DNA from: Senegalia massiliensis
Lineage (GTDB): Bacteria; Bacillota; Clostridia; Tissierellales; SIT17
Assembly: GCF_900626135.1 (NCBI RefSeq)
Contig: NZ_LR130786.1
Location: 310,001 to 374,000, forward strand
DNA: 64,000 nucleotides
Direction of reading: 5' to 3'
How positions within the stretch are numbered: the stretch's first letter is position 1; every line of letters begins with the position of its first letter. The translations under genes and the position numbers were made by a program. Below are positions 1 through 9,843 of the stretch, piece after piece. The notes below the pieces were generated by a model that worked only from the letters and a program-made list of their open reading frames with translations, was not told the DNA's origin and ran no database searches.

Positions 1-1457
1 TTTCTATCACTATTATAAGTCTCTTTTAATTGTTTATTCATTTCTAAGGCTTTGTCAATAGTTATACCTAATTCCATAGGTATTTGTTTTGCTATATAAT
101 CCACTTCTGAATATGATATGTCAAGTGCTCTACCTACATCCCTAATAGCACCACGTGCAGCCATAGTTCCAAATGTTACTATTTGAGCTACTCTGCTATC
201 TCCATATTTCCTTACTACATAATCAATAACTTCTTCTCTTCTTTCATAGCAAAAGTCAATATCTATATCTGGCATAGTAACCCTTTCAGGATTTAAAAAT
301 CTTTCAAATATTAAATTATATTTAATAGGGTCTATATCTATTATTCCAAGAGTATAACTAACTAAACTTCCTGCTGCAGAACCTCTTCCTGGCCCCACCA
401 TGATATTGTTTTCTTTAGCATATCTAATGAAATCCCATACAATTAAAAAGTAGTCAACATATCCCATATCCTTAATAACTTTCATTTCATATTCTAGTCT
501 ATTATTTATTTCATCAGTTATGTTATCATATCTTTTTTGTAATCCTTCATAACATAATTTTTCAAAATAGGATTCATTTGTATGCCCTTTAGGAACCTCA
601 AATTCAGGTAAATGAAGTGTTTCAAAATCTAATTCAACATTACACCTTTCTGCTATTTTAACTGTGTTTTCCAATGCTTGTAAATGTTCGGGAAAAACCT
701 CTGACATTTCTTCATATGATTTAAGATAAAATTCTGATGAAGGAAATTTCATTCTATTTTCTTCATCTATAGTTTTACCAGTTTGAATACATAATAATAC
801 ATCATGAAATTTAGAATCTTTCTTTTCAATATAATGCACATCATTTGTTGCAACTAATTCTATCCCTAACTCTTCGCTTAATTTAAACATACTTTGATTT
901 ACTAATTTTTGCTCTTTAATACCATGATCTTGTATTTCTAAGAAATAATTATCTTTACCAAATGTATCTCTATATTGTTTTGCTATTTCCACAGCTTTAT
1001 CGTAGTTTCCATTTATCAAATTTCTCTGAAGCTCACCACCAAGACAACCACTTAAAACTATAATTCCTTCTTTATATTTTTTTAGGATTTCAAAATCTAC
1101 TCTAGGTTTATAATAAAACCCATTCACAAATCCTTCTGATACAATTTTAATTAAGTTTCTATATCCAGTATTATTTTCTGCAAGAAGAACAAGATGATAT
1201 TGACTCTTGTCTTTGTCTCGATCTTTTCTTCTGTAATCTCCTTTAGATATATATACTTCACAACCAATTATAGGTTTTATGTCTCTTTTTTTAGCTTTTT
1301 TATAAAAATCAACGACACCATACATTACTCCATGATCAGTTATAGCTACGCTATCCATACCCAGTTGTTCCACTCTATCCATTAATTTATCTAGTCTAGA
1401 AGCTCCATCTAAAAGGCTATATTCTGTATGGAGATGTAAATGAGTAAATTTATTCAT
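1..1457 (-). CDS. dnaE: DNA polymerase III subunit alpha (5' part; gene runs off the left edge)
   Basis: Replicative polymerase alpha subunit, DnaE type. About 485 codons are visible and the C-terminus lies outside the window. The N-terminus carries a PHP domain (HLHTEYSLLDG near residue 7, then ITDHGVM). A PDIDIDF motif near residue 394 supplies the catalytic aspartates of C-family polymerases, and GPGRGSAAGSL precedes it. The start at 1457 is supported by an AAGGTGG ribosome site. It follows the HPr gene on the same strand but is separated from it by a hairpin terminator. No frameshift is seen in the visible part. Confidence 0.95.
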   Translation of the reverse strand, partial: MNKFTHLHLHTEYSLLDGASRLDKLMDRVEQLGMDSVAITDHGVMYGVVDFYKKAKKRDIKPIIGCEVYISKGDYRRKDRDKDKSQYHLVLLAENNTGYRNLIKIVSEGFVNGFYYKPRVDFEILKKYKEGIIVLSGCLGGELQRNLINGNYDKAVEIAKQYRDTFGKDNYFLEIQDHGIKEQKLVNQSMFKLSEELGIELVATNDVHYIEKKDSKFHDVLLCIQTGKTIDEENRMKFPSSEFYLKSYEEMSEVFPEHLQALENTVKIAERCNVELDFETLHLPEFEVPKGHTNESYFEKLCYEGLQKRYDNITDEINNRLEYEMKVIKDMGYVDYFLIVWDFIRYAKENNIMVGPGRGSAAGSLVSYTLGIIDIDPIKYNLIFERFLNPERVTMPDIDIDFCYERREEVIDYVVRKYGDSRVAQIVTFGTMAARGAIRDVGRALDISYSEVDYIAKQIPMELGITIDKALEMNKQLKETYNSDR

Positions 1458-1479
1458 TATAACCACCTTCATTAATATT

Positions 1480-1506
1480 AAAAAATAGATAGTATATAAC
1501 TATCTA
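1480..1506 (-). terminator. Intrinsic terminator downstream of HPr gene
   Basis: Perfect 8-bp stem TAGATAGT/ACTATCTA with a 5-nt loop, followed on the minus strand by six T. It lies between the HPr stop and dnaE, so dnaE probably has its own promoter or depends on read-through. Confidence 0.65.
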
Positions 1507-1537
1507 CTTTATTTTATCATATTTTTTATTTATATAT

Positions 1538-1810
1538 CTAAACATATTCTTGTTCTAATTTATTTAACAATAGATCTTCTAATTCTTCTATTGCTCTTTT
1601 TTCATCTTCTCCTTGAGCATATAATTTTATTTCATCTCCTTGACATACTCCAAGAGCCATTATACCCATTATGCTTTTAGCATTAACTTTTCTTCCCTTT
1701 TTTTCAACATATATTTTACTTAAAAACTTACTTGCTGTTTGAACAAATAATGCAGCCGGTCTTGCATGTAATCCTATTTTATTCTTTACCACGACTACTT
1801 TTACTTCCAT
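1538..1810 (-). CDS. ptsH: Phosphocarrier protein HPr
   Basis: 90-residue HPr-family protein. The phosphorylatable histidine is His15 in GLHARPAA, and the regulatory serine is Ser46 in KSIMGIM. Having both residues points to HPr rather than Crh, which lacks the histidine. HPr carries phosphate from enzyme I to sugar PTS permeases; when Ser46 is phosphorylated by HprK it acts as a CcpA corepressor. HprK is encoded in this window at 22504-23424. The gene directly follows whiA (1-nt gap), the position occupied by crh in Bacillus, so it may serve mainly in regulation. No other PTS gene is present here. Confidence 0.93.
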   Translation of the reverse strand: MEVKVVVVKNKIGLHARPAALFVQTASKFLSKIYVEKKGRKVNAKSIMGIMALGVCQGDEIKLYAQGEDEKRAIEELEDLLLNKLEQEYV

Positions 1811-1811
1811 T

Positions 1812-2771
1812 TCAGTTCCTCTCTTTCTGTTTTAAATTTTGAGCGATCTTTTCTATTTTTCTTAATCTATGATTAACACCAGACTTGCCTAAAGGTGTAC
1901 TTAACATATTTCCTAATTCCTTTAAACTTGCTTCTTTATAATATAATCTTAAATTAGCTAATTCTTGTAGATTAATAGGTAACTTTTCTATACCTATTGT
2001 ATTTTCTATATATTTTATATTTTCTACTTGTCTAATTGCAGCATTTATAGTTTTACTTAAATTTGCTGTTTCACAATTTACTAATCTATTTATATTATTT
2101 CTTATTCCTTTTACAACTCGTATATTCTCTAGTTCTAACAATGAATTATGTGCTTCTATAATATTTAATAAATCTACTATTTGTTCTCCTTCTTTTATAT
2201 ATACTACATAATAGTCTTTTCTAACTACTATTTTTGAATTTAAATCAAATGAATTTATTATACTAGATAAATCCTTTGCAAATTCTTTATTATGAGTAAC
2301 AAATTCTAAATGATAAGTTTTTTCAGGATCACTTAAAGACCCTCCACCTAAAAAAGCACCTCTAATATATGATCTTTTACAACATTTTTTTCTGATTATA
2401 TCCTTTGGAACCTTATAACTAATATCTAATAACTTATTCTTATCTTTATCAAATAAACCAGTATCTTTTAAAATATCATTTACACTTTTTGAATCATGAA
2501 TTATCATTAAATAGTTATTATTTTTTTTCAATTGCTTATTCTTTCTTACCATGACCTCTATCTGTGAATTATAAAGTTTTTTAATTAATGAAAAAATCCT
2601 TCTAGCTATGGCAGCGTTTTCAGTAGAAAATTTTATGTTTATATTTCCCCTTCCAGTTAGTTGAATTGTTCCGCTCATTCTTATAAGTGATGCCAGCTCT
2701 GCCCTAGCACAACAAGTATTTTCTATATCTAATCTTGATAATCTATTCTTTGTTTTAGATGAAAATGACAT
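1812..2771 (-). CDS. whiA: WhiA, DNA-binding protein of the YvcL/WhiA family
   Basis: WhiA combines a LAGLIDADG-like N-terminal fold with a C-terminal helix-turn-helix. In Firmicutes it influences cell division and chromosome segregation. The start is placed at 2771 (MSFSSKTKN), which matches family N-termini. A GGGGG ribosome site lies 6 nt upstream, whereas the longer start at 2789 would overlap the NUDIX stop and has no site. The call gives 319 residues. The protein contains RGAFLGGGSLSDP and a C-terminal NLRLYYKEASLKELGNML segment typical of the HTH. It sits between the NUDIX and HPr genes, as in Bacillus yvcI...yvcL-crh. Confidence 0.92.
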   Translation of the reverse strand: MSFSSKTKNRLSRLDIENTCCARAELASLIRMSGTIQLTGRGNINIKFSTENAAIARRIFSLIKKLYNSQIEVMVRKNKQLKKNNNYLMIIHDSKSVNDILKDTGLFDKDKNKLLDISYKVPKDIIRKKCCKRSYIRGAFLGGGSLSDPEKTYHLEFVTHNKEFAKDLSSIINSFDLNSKIVVRKDYYVVYIKEGEQIVDLLNIIEAHNSLLELENIRVVKGIRNNINRLVNCETANLSKTINAAIRQVENIKYIENTIGIEKLPINLQELANLRLYYKEASLKELGNMLSTPLGKSGVNHRLRKIEKIAQNLKQKERN

Positions 2772-2781
2772 TTCCATCCCC

Positions 2782-3198
2782 CTAATCATTGTTTATTTCA
2801 TTTATGGCTTTTTTAATTACTTCTTGTTCATCTTCATATTTAGCAAGTTCAGCCACTCTATCTATATGAACAAATCTAGCTTCAATAAAACCTTCTCTTT
2901 TTTGAGGATAGCACTCCATACTATTTGTTTTCATTAAAAACCAATGAACTGTTTTCTTGACTAATTCATTATTTGAGTTTCTATTATTTCTAAAACTATA
3001 ACTAATTTTATCAATATATTTAACTATCTCAGCATGTACACTACCTTCTTCATAAACTTCTCGAATTGCAGCTTGTGATAAATTTTCATTCTCTTCTACC
3101 CTACCTTTAGGTAATACCCAATCTCCATTATACTTTTTTAACAACAATATTGCATTGTTAAAAATAACTACGCCTCCTGAGCTAGTTTCACATTTCAT
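2782..3198 (-). CDS. NUDIX hydrolase (YvcI-like position)
   Basis: 138-residue NUDIX protein; the family hydrolyses nucleoside diphosphates linked to another group. The NUDIX box starts at PKGRVEENE and ends REVYEEGSV. The catalytic RExxEE core is intact, but the Gly normally two residues after EE is Ser here. The start at 3198 (MKCETSSGG) is preferred because AGGAG lies 9 nt upstream; an upstream start at 3228 lacks a site. It is first in a NUDIX-whiA-HPr unit. Substrate is unknown. Confidence 0.85.
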   Translation of the reverse strand: MKCETSSGGVVIFNNAILLLKKYNGDWVLPKGRVEENENLSQAAIREVYEEGSVHAEIVKYIDKISYSFRNNRNSNNELVKKTVHWFLMKTNSMECYPQKREGFIEARFVHIDRVAELAKYEDEQEVIKKAINEINND

Positions 3199-3365
3199 AT
3201 AACCACTCTCCTCTACAAATATAGTCAAGAGAAGTATATTAAATTCAAAATAAAACTTTAATATATTATATCATAATTATTAAAATTAAAAATAGTTGAA
3301 TTAAATAATAATTATATTATACAATAGTATTATAGTCAAAAAATTCTTAAAAAAGAGGTGTAAAT
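3199..3365. promoter_or_regulatory. Divergent promoter region between NUDIX and M42 peptidase genes
   Basis: 167 bp of AT-rich DNA between divergent genes. On the plus strand a candidate sigma-A promoter for the peptidase is TTGAAT (3296-3301), 18 nt, TACAAT (3320-3325). I see no convincing minus-strand promoter. Matches of this quality are easily found by chance in such AT-rich DNA. Confidence 0.35.
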
Positions 3366-4406
3366 ATGAAAATTGATTTAAATTATTCAAAAAACGTCTT
3401 AAAAGATTTATTAATAACCCCTAGCCCTACAGGTTATACAAAAAATATAATTAATCATGTAGAAAATGAATTTAATAAATTAGGTATTAACACTCTAATT
3501 ACAAAAAAAGGAGCTCTAATTGCAACTATTAAAGGTGAGAATGATGAAGAACATAGGACTTTATCTGCCCATGTAGATACTTTAGGTGCTATGGTTAAAG
3601 AAATAAAGTCAAATGGAAGACTTAAACTTTCTCAAATTGGAGGTTATGATTGGCATTCTATTGAAGGTGAATATGTTAAACTAATTACATCAGAAGAAAA
3701 AGAATATGATGGAACAGTAGTGTTAGATAAAGCTTCTGTTCATGTTCATGGAAGTAAAACTGATAAAAGTGATAGGGATGAAAATTCAATAGAAGTTAGA
3801 CTAGATGAAAAAGTGAATTCAAAGGAAGATGTTGAAAAATTAGGAATATCTATAGGTGATTTTGTATGTTTTGATACTAGAACTGTAATTACAGATACTA
3901 ATTTTGTTAAATCAAGACATTTAGATGATAAAGCTGGAGTTGCTATATTACTTTCAATAGCAAAATATATAAAAGATAATAATATAACTCTTAAATATAC
4001 TACTAATTTCTTTGTAAGTAATTATGAAGAAGTAGGACACGGTTCATCTGCATCAATTCCTGAAAAAACATGTGAGTTCATTGCTATAGATATGGCTGCT
4101 GTAGGTGAAGGACAATCATCTAGTGAATATAAAGTTACAATATGTCCAAAAGACTCAAGTGGACCTTATGATTATGAACTTAAAAATAAACTAGTTAATA
4201 TTTCTAAGGAAAATAATTTAAATTATGCTCTTGATATTTACCCTCACTATGGTTCTGATGCTTCTGCAGCATTAAGAGCAGGATGGGAAATAAGAGCAGG
4301 TCTAATAGGACCTGGTGTGGATAGTTCTCATGCTCATGAAAGATGTCATATAGATTCACTTATAAACACAATAAAACTAGGAATACTTTACTTAGAAAAT
4401 AAATAG
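3366..4406 (+). CDS. M42 family metallopeptidase (aminopeptidase)
   Basis: Cytosolic di-metal aminopeptidase of the M42 family (PepA/FrvX/endoglucanase-M relatives), 346 residues, full length. Metal and catalytic signatures are in order: SAHVDTLG, SRHLDDKAGVA, the glutamate pair in NYEEVGHG, AIDMAAVG, and the C-terminal SSHAHERCH histidine. The long insert after the first histidine is the PDZ-like dimerisation domain typical of M42. A strong AGAGGTG site precedes the ATG. It is alone on the plus strand and converges on tnaA over a shared terminator. It probably trims peptides for amino-acid fermentation. Confidence 0.9.
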   Translation: MKIDLNYSKNVLKDLLITPSPTGYTKNIINHVENEFNKLGINTLITKKGALIATIKGENDEEHRTLSAHVDTLGAMVKEIKSNGRLKLSQIGGYDWHSIEGEYVKLITSEEKEYDGTVVLDKASVHVHGSKTDKSDRDENSIEVRLDEKVNSKEDVEKLGISIGDFVCFDTRTVITDTNFVKSRHLDDKAGVAILLSIAKYIKDNNITLKYTTNFFVSNYEEVGHGSSASIPEKTCEFIAIDMAAVGEGQSSSEYKVTICPKDSSGPYDYELKNKLVNISKENNLNYALDIYPHYGSDASAALRAGWEIRAGLIGPGVDSSHAHERCHIDSLINTIKLGILYLENK

Positions 4407-4427
4407 AGATGCAATTGCATCTCTATT
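4402..4427. terminator. Bidirectional terminator between M42 peptidase and tnaA
   Basis: Perfect palindrome with 13-bp arms (AATAGAGATGCAA/TTGCATCTCTATT) overlapping the peptidase stop codon and lying just before the tnaA stop. A/T flanks suit termination on both strands. Confidence 0.8.
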
Positions 4428-4433
4428 TTATAT

Positions 4434-5813
4434 TTATTCTATTGGCTTTAATTTAGCTATAAAATGTCTTAATACTTTTGGCTCATAACTAAAAGTATAG
4501 CCTTTTAATTGTGTCTTTCTTTTATTTATATTTTTAAATGCCTCTACAATAACATCCATATGATTATTTGTATATACTCTTCTTGGTATAGTAAGCCTTA
4601 ATAATTCTAAAGGAGACTCTAATTGTTCCCCTGTATCTGGATCTCTTCCTAATAAAAATGAACCAATTTCTACTGCTCGTATACCAGCCTCTTTATATAA
4701 TTCTACGCATAAAGACTGTGCAGGAAATTCATAATATGGTATATGTGGTAACATCTTTTTAGCATCTACAAATACTGCATGACCTCCTACTGGTTTTTGT
4801 ATTGGTATTCCTATTTTTTCTAATTCTCTTCCCAAATATTCAACTTGACCTATTCTAGAAGTTAAATAATCTTCTTCTATCACTTCACGTAAACCTCTAG
4901 ATAAAGCTTCCATATCTCTACCAGACAAACCTCCATAGGTAGGAAAACCTTCTATTGGAATTACATTTTGTCTAACACTTTCAAATAGCTTATCATCATC
5001 TTTTATAGCTATCATCCCACCCATATTAACTATTCCATCTTTCTTAGCACTCATAGTAAGTCCTTCACCATATGAGAACATCTCTTTTATTATTTCTTTT
5101 ATAGATTTATCTTCATAACCTTTTTCTCTTTTCTTTATAAAATATGCATTTTCAGCAAAACGTGCTGAATCAAAAATTATTTTTAATCCATACTTATCTG
5201 CTACTTCTTTAACTCTCTTTATATTTTCTATAGATACTGGTTGACCTCCTGCGCTATTACAAGTCACTGTAATTATTATAAATGCACAATTTTCTTTTCC
5301 ATTTTGCTCTATGAATTGTTCTAATTTTTCTATATCAAAATTCCCTTTAAAGGGATGTTCTATAGCTGTATCATATGCCTCATCTATTACCAGATTAACA
5401 GCTCTACCACCTTTTAATTCTATATGAGCTTTTGTAGTATCAAAATGCATATTGCCTAATACATATTGTCCTTTTTCAATCAGTAAGGGAAAGAGAACGT
5501 TTTCCGCACCTCTGCCTTGATGTGTGGGTACAAAGTAATTATACCCTATTACATCTTTTATAGTTTCTTTTAAGTTATAATAATTTCTACTTCCTGCATA
5601 TGATTCATCACCTATCATAAGACCTGACCATTGGTTATCACTCATAGAACCTGTTCCACTATCAGTAAGTAAATCTATAAATATATCTTCACTTCTAAGT
5701 CCAAACTGATTATATCCTACGCCTTTAATTTTTTCCTCTCTTTCTTCTTTAGATATAAGTTTTATTGGTTCAACCATTTTAATTTTATATGGTTCTGCCA
5801 TTTTTTCATACAT
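4434..5813 (-). CDS. tnaA: Tryptophanase (L-tryptophan indole-lyase)
   Basis: PLP enzyme that splits tryptophan to indole, pyruvate and ammonia; 459 residues. The beta-eliminating lyase fold is clear: [22 protein letters not shown], and the PLP lysine in LTMSAKKDG. Three diagnostic places favour tryptophanase over tyrosine phenol-lyase: Asp in HFDTTKAH (phenol-lyase has Thr), [14 protein letters not shown] (phenol-lyase has a different segment with a key Arg), and His in VLRHFIAKL (phenol-lyase has Phe). The start has a perfect AAGGAGG site. The 65-bp upstream gap is too short for a classic tnaC leader and no tnaB permease is adjacent. A histidine kinase gene lies directly upstream on the same strand. 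Confidence 0.9.
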   Translation of the reverse strand: MYEKMAEPYKIKMVEPIKLISKEEREEKIKGVGYNQFGLRSEDIFIDLLTDSGTGSMSDNQWSGLMIGDESYAGSRNYYNLKETIKDVIGYNYFVPTHQGRGAENVLFPLLIEKGQYVLGNMHFDTTKAHIELKGGRAVNLVIDEAYDTAIEHPFKGNFDIEKLEQFIEQNGKENCAFIIITVTCNSAGGQPVSIENIKRVKEVADKYGLKIIFDSARFAENAYFIKKREKGYEDKSIKEIIKEMFSYGEGLTMSAKKDGIVNMGGMIAIKDDDKLFESVRQNVIPIEGFPTYGGLSGRDMEALSRGLREVIEEDYLTSRIGQVEYLGRELEKIGIPIQKPVGGHAVFVDAKKMLPHIPYYEFPAQSLCVELYKEAGIRAVEIGSFLLGRDPDTGEQLESPLELLRLTIPRRVYTNNHMDVIVEAFKNINKRKTQLKGYTFSYEPKVLRHFIAKLKPIE

Positions 5814-5850
5814 TTAAATAACCTCCTTTTTATAATATCACCTATTTTTT

Positions 5851-5869
5851 AATATTCGATAAAAATATT
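5851..5869 (-). repeat. Inverted repeat upstream of tnaA, similar to one upstream of the YjiH gene
   Basis: AATATT-CGATAAA-AATATT lies 38-56 nt upstream of the tnaA start. The core CGATAAAAATATT recurs with one change (CGATAAAAATGTT) at 13648-13660, just upstream of the sigma-54 promoter. It may be an operator; a weak hairpin after the kinase gene is the alternative. Confidence 0.35.
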
Positions 5870-5878
5870 AAAAATCCT

Positions 5879-7552
5879 TTATTTAATATCAGAAAATTCT
5901 ATATTTGTTATTTGCTCTATTTCTTTTTGAGTACGTTTTACATATTCTAATTCTTCATCTTCCAATTTTATATTTGGAAAAAATAGTTTAAACTCTGTCC
6001 CTTTTCCTAAAATACTATCTACTTTTATTACTCCATTCATCTTTTCCATAAGATTTTTAACTAAATTAAGTCCTAAACCTGTTCCGCTATCTACTCTAGG
6101 TAAATTATATTTTATACTATTAAATTTATTAAAAATTTTAGGAATATTTTCTTTTTTTATTCCTACACCAGTATCTTTTACTGATACTACTAAATGTTCT
6201 TGATTTTCATATAAATTTACTAATATTTGTCCTCCCTCAGGAGTAAATTTAGTAGCATTTGATAATAAGTTCAGTATTATTCTTTCATATTTATCTATAT
6301 CTAAGGCTACTATTTTCTCCTCAAATTCAGTATCAAATATAACTTTTATACCTTTACTATCAGTTAAATCTATTATAGAGTTCGTAAGTTCTTCTGTGCA
6401 ATGAACTATATCATAATTTTTCATATCTAATTCTAAAAATCCAGCTTGAAACTTTTCTATATCTAAAAAATTATTTATAAGTCTAAGTAATCTATATGAA
6501 TTAATTTTCAACATTTCAATATGACTTATAACATTTCCATTCAATAGTTTTTTATATTTATCAGTAAGTAGCAATTGACTTGCTGAAATTATAATATTTG
6601 CAGGTGATCTAAGTTCATGAGAAATCAATGAAAAAAATTTATTTTTCGTATTTAAAAATTCTGATTCCTCTGTTATATCCATTCCTGTTATTACTACGGA
6701 TTTTATATTTTCATCTTCATCATATATAGGTATACTTGAAAATTTCATGATTTTTTTAGTTCCATTTTGAAAATGAAATTCAGACTTACTCAATGTTTCA
6801 AAATTCTTCTCTCTAATATTATCTATAGTATGATTGATTACATCATATCTCTGTGATTTTTCTATGTCATAAAGTGATACTCCATATAAATCATCTCTCT
6901 TAATATCTACTCCTGTAACTCCATCAATTAAATTAATTGATGGAGTATTAATATATTGTATCTTCAAACTAGGATAACTAACTATCATTAAGGCCATGTT
7001 GAAATTTTCCATAACAGCCATAAATAATTTTTCTCTTTTTTGAACTTTTTGTTTTAAAAATTCGGAATATTCTATTTTATTTTTGCTTCTTAAGTGTTTT
7101 TCTAAGCTGCTTTTTATATGTAATAAAGATTCGTGATATTTAAAACTTTCTTTTTTATTAATCAAAATAATAGTTAAAATAGCTAATAAATTATCTTTCT
7201 TATCATTTAGTGGTACAGATATCTCTATATATTTATTATTATTAATTATAGAATCCTCACTATTCGAGAAAACTTCACCTGTAGAATTAATTCCCATAAA
7301 TTTGTTTTGCCAACATACACCTTCTACTAAATTACTATAATCTAATTCATTTAAATGTTCTTTAGAGCCCCACTGTTTTAATAAGTAACAATTTTTATCA
7401 AAAAAATTTATACTTATATCATCACTTTGTTGATTGATAATTAACAATTCTATATAAGGAGATATTATATTTAAAATATCTTTGTGCTCTTTTATAGACT
7501 TGTTATATTTTTCATTTGTATATTTAAATATACTCCTAGTCGTGCTACTCAT
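5879..7552 (-). CDS. Soluble PAS-domain sensor histidine kinase
   Basis: 557-residue kinase without membrane segments. Residues about 30-150 resemble a degenerate GAF sensor. A PAS domain spans about 175-295 (ends VVITGMDITEESEF). The HisKA dimerisation helix has the phosphoacceptor His312 in SLISHELRSP. The ATPase domain has an N box (LNLLSNATKF), G1 (VKDTGVGI) and G2 (GTGLGLNL). No response regulator is adjacent, so it is an orphan kinase. It ends 65 bp before tnaA on the same strand, so it may be linked to tryptophan catabolism; this is inference from position only. Confidence 0.85.
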   Translation of the reverse strand: MSSTTRSIFKYTNEKYNKSIKEHKDILNIISPYIELLIINQQSDDISINFFDKNCYLLKQWGSKEHLNELDYSNLVEGVCWQNKFMGINSTGEVFSNSEDSIINNNKYIEISVPLNDKKDNLLAILTIILINKKESFKYHESLLHIKSSLEKHLRSKNKIEYSEFLKQKVQKREKLFMAVMENFNMALMIVSYPSLKIQYINTPSINLIDGVTGVDIKRDDLYGVSLYDIEKSQRYDVINHTIDNIREKNFETLSKSEFHFQNGTKKIMKFSSIPIYDEDENIKSVVITGMDITEESEFLNTKNKFFSLISHELRSPANIIISASQLLLTDKYKKLLNGNVISHIEMLKINSYRLLRLINNFLDIEKFQAGFLELDMKNYDIVHCTEELTNSIIDLTDSKGIKVIFDTEFEEKIVALDIDKYERIILNLLSNATKFTPEGGQILVNLYENQEHLVVSVKDTGVGIKKENIPKIFNKFNSIKYNLPRVDSGTGLGLNLVKNLMEKMNGVIKVDSILGKGTEFKLFFPNIKLEDEELEYVKRTQKEIEQITNIEFSDIK

Positions 7553-7634
7553 GCTATCCCACCTTTTTCTCTATTATATATAATATTATACAAATATTAA
7601 GAAAATCCTTCTTTTTTTAAATATATAGTAAAAA

Positions 7635-7682
7635 AATATCAAAAAGGGATATTAGTTCTTACTAATATCCCTTTTTGATATT
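7635..7682 (-). terminator. Terminator of the murB-rapZ-yvcK unit
   Basis: Perfect 22-bp stem with a TCTT loop. Its right half includes the last codons and stop of yvcK. On the minus strand it is followed by ATTTTTTTACT. It separates the yvcK unit from the histidine kinase. Confidence 0.8.
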
Positions 7683-8962
7683 AAAAAGTTTAAAATCTTA
7701 GACTTATACTTAGGAACAAGCTCTACTATTATTCGACTGAGTTCAATTGCATCATGTCTAATATATTCATTTTTTATATCTATTAAATTATCTTCTATAA
7801 TATTAATATTATTATCCTTTAGAAATTTTTTATCTTCATTTGATAACAATACAGGCTCTGAGCCATCAAATGAGTATTTTTCAAATATCTCCAAAGGTAA
7901 TTTTTCATTATTTACTATTACATGGTCTATTATATCTTTACTAGAATGTTTCAATATAGCAGATACATGATCTTTTACTGAAAATTTATCTGTTTCTCCA
8001 GGTTGGGTCATTACATTTGTAATGTATACTTTATCTGCACTAGATTTCTCTAATTCCTCAACTATACCTTTAACCATTAAATTAGGTATTACACTAGTAT
8101 ATAGACTTCCTGGTCCAAGTAATATTATGTCTGCTCTTTTTATCTCTTCTATTGTTTCATCAAGTGGAAATGTTTCTTCAGGTTTTAAAAATACAGAATC
8201 TATTTTACTATTTACTTTCCCATTAATAAGAGGTATATTAGATTCTCCCTTTACAATTTTTCCGTTTTCAAGTTTAGCAAACAATGTTACATCTTCTAAT
8301 GTCATCGGAAGAACTTTTCCCGATACTGCTAAAACATTTGACATTTCTTTTATTGCAAGTTCAAAGTTATCATATATACCATTCATTGCTGCTATAAATA
8401 GGTTACCAAAACTTTGTCCTTTCAAATTACCTTCAGTAAATCTGTATTGAATGAGTTTTTCCATAGTAGGTTCTGTATCTGCAAGTGCTAATATACAACT
8501 TCTAATATCACCTGGTGGAAGCATTCCTAAATCGGAACGTAAAACACCAGATCCTCCTCCATCATCTGCAACTGTGACTACAGCCGTTATATTAGATGTA
8601 TGATTTTTAAGTCCTCTTAATAATACAGATAATCCTGTACCGCCACCTAAAATTACAACCCTTGGTCCTTTATCTAATACTTTTTTCTTGTTTAACATTC
8701 CTGTAACTGAATTTCTACTTATATCAACTTCATATTTATGCTGATTTACTATAGTCAAAATTATTGTAAGTACATTTCTAAGAGCAAAAAATGTAATTAC
8801 AACTCCAAACACGACCATGATTATATACATGTAATTATTACTTATTATTAAATCTATATATTTATATATTGGAGATATTCCAAATGATAATAATATTACT
8901 CCTATTATGCAAAGAAGAATCCATCTTTTTATTCCAGATTTTACACTATATTTTTTTTTCAT
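7652..8962 (-). CDS. yvcK: YvcK family protein (gluconeogenesis factor, CofD-like)
   Basis: 436 residues. Two N-terminal membrane segments (about 12-70) precede a CofD-like nucleotide-sugar-binding domain that starts VVILGGGTGLS and contains VADDGGGSG and LPPGDIRSC. Bacillus YvcK is needed for growth on gluconeogenic carbon and for cell-wall morphology and binds UDP-GlcNAc. The N-terminal membrane extension is absent from Bacillus YvcK but, as far as I recall, occurs in clostridial homologues. It is third in murB-rapZ-yvcK, 11 bp after rapZ. The start has only a weak ribosome site, suggesting coupling. Confidence 0.9.
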   Translation of the reverse strand: MKKKYSVKSGIKRWILLCIIGVILLSFGISPIYKYIDLIISNNYMYIIMVVFGVVITFFALRNVLTIILTIVNQHKYEVDISRNSVTGMLNKKKVLDKGPRVVILGGGTGLSVLLRGLKNHTSNITAVVTVADDGGGSGVLRSDLGMLPPGDIRSCILALADTEPTMEKLIQYRFTEGNLKGQSFGNLFIAAMNGIYDNFELAIKEMSNVLAVSGKVLPMTLEDVTLFAKLENGKIVKGESNIPLINGKVNSKIDSVFLKPEETFPLDETIEEIKRADIILLGPGSLYTSVIPNLMVKGIVEELEKSSADKVYITNVMTQPGETDKFSVKDHVSAILKHSSKDIIDHVIVNNEKLPLEIFEKYSFDGSEPVLLSNEDKKFLKDNNINIIEDNLIDIKNEYIRHDAIELSRIIVELVPKYKSKILNFLISKRDISKN

Positions 8963-8973
8963 AATTTTATCTA

Positions 8974-9831
8974 CTACTCTATTTCACTATCTCTATGATT
9001 AATTATAGTTTTATAATTATTGTTTTTTAAATATCTATATAATTCATTTGCAATAGTTACGGATCTATGTTTTCCACCAGTACATCCTATAGCTATTACC
9101 AATTGGGATTTGCCTTCTTTTGCATAATAAGGTATTAAGAAAGTAGTCATATCAATTAATTTTTTTAGAAATTCTTTAGATTGAGAGTAATTCATCACAT
9201 AATTTCTTACATCTTTATTATTTCCAGTAAAATCTCTAAGTTCATCTATATAATGTGGATTAGGTAAAAACCTTACATCAAATACTAAATCTGAATCAAG
9301 TGGTATTCCATGTTTAAATCCAAATGATATAACAGATATATTAAAATTATCTTTCTTTTCACCTTCCATAAATATCTTTTTAATTTTTTCTTGAAGATTT
9401 TTAATAGACAAATTTGTAGTATCTATTAAATAGTCAGATTTTGTTCTAATATTTTCTAATATTTTTCGTTCTTTTTCAATACCTATAGTAATTTGTCCAT
9501 TTGGAGAAAGGGGATGTGGTCTTCGATGTTCTTTATATCTTTTTATTAGTACATCATCTTCTGCATCTAAAAACATTATTTTATAATTATATCCATAATC
9601 TTTTAGCTTTGATAAATTATCAAATAAATCATCAAAAAACTCTCCACCTCTTATATCAACTACAAGAGCAACTTTTTTCACATGGTTAACTGTTTGATAA
9701 CATAATTCAGCAAATTTAGGAAGTAAAGAAGGTGGTAAATTATCCATACAATAAAATCCTAAATCCTCCATCACTTTAATAGCTTGACTTTTACCAGCTC
9801 CAGATAATCCAGTAACTATAACAAATTCCAT
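8974..9831 (-). CDS. rapZ: RNase adapter / nucleotide-binding protein RapZ (YvcJ)
   Basis: 285-residue P-loop protein of the RapZ/YvcJ family. Walker A is GLSGAGKSQ at residue 8. Family signatures [21 protein letters not shown] and the C-terminal [17 protein letters not shown] are present. In E. coli RapZ controls GlmS amounts through small RNAs; in Bacillus YvcJ binds nucleotides and affects competence, and the molecular role in clostridia is unproved. It lies between murB and yvcK with 11-12 bp gaps, consistent with a link to amino-sugar and wall metabolism. Confidence 0.93.
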   Translation of the reverse strand: MEFVIVTGLSGAGKSQAIKVMEDLGFYCMDNLPPSLLPKFAELCYQTVNHVKKVALVVDIRGGEFFDDLFDNLSKLKDYGYNYKIMFLDAEDDVLIKRYKEHRRPHPLSPNGQITIGIEKERKILENIRTKSDYLIDTTNLSIKNLQEKIKKIFMEGEKKDNFNISVISFGFKHGIPLDSDLVFDVRFLPNPHYIDELRDFTGNNKDVRNYVMNYSQSKEFLKKLIDMTTFLIPYYAKEGKSQLVIAIGCTGGKHRSVTIANELYRYLKNNNYKTIINHRDSEIE

Positions 9832-9843
9832 ATAATATCACTC

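Noticed and set aside
4434-5813. Tyrosine phenol-lyase instead of tryptophanase
   Set aside because: Asp in HFDTT, the [12 protein letters not shown] segment and His in VLRHF are tryptophanase features; the phenol-lyase Thr, Arg and Phe are absent.
5814-5878. tnaC-type leader peptide before tnaA
   Set aside because: The 65-bp gap contains no ORF with a Trp codon and a ribosome site, and no rho-dependent leader is visible.
8022-8450. 142-codon plus-strand ORF inside yvcK
   Set aside because: Antisense shadow of a conserved gene with no ribosome site; long only because minus-strand codon bias avoids plus-strand stops.
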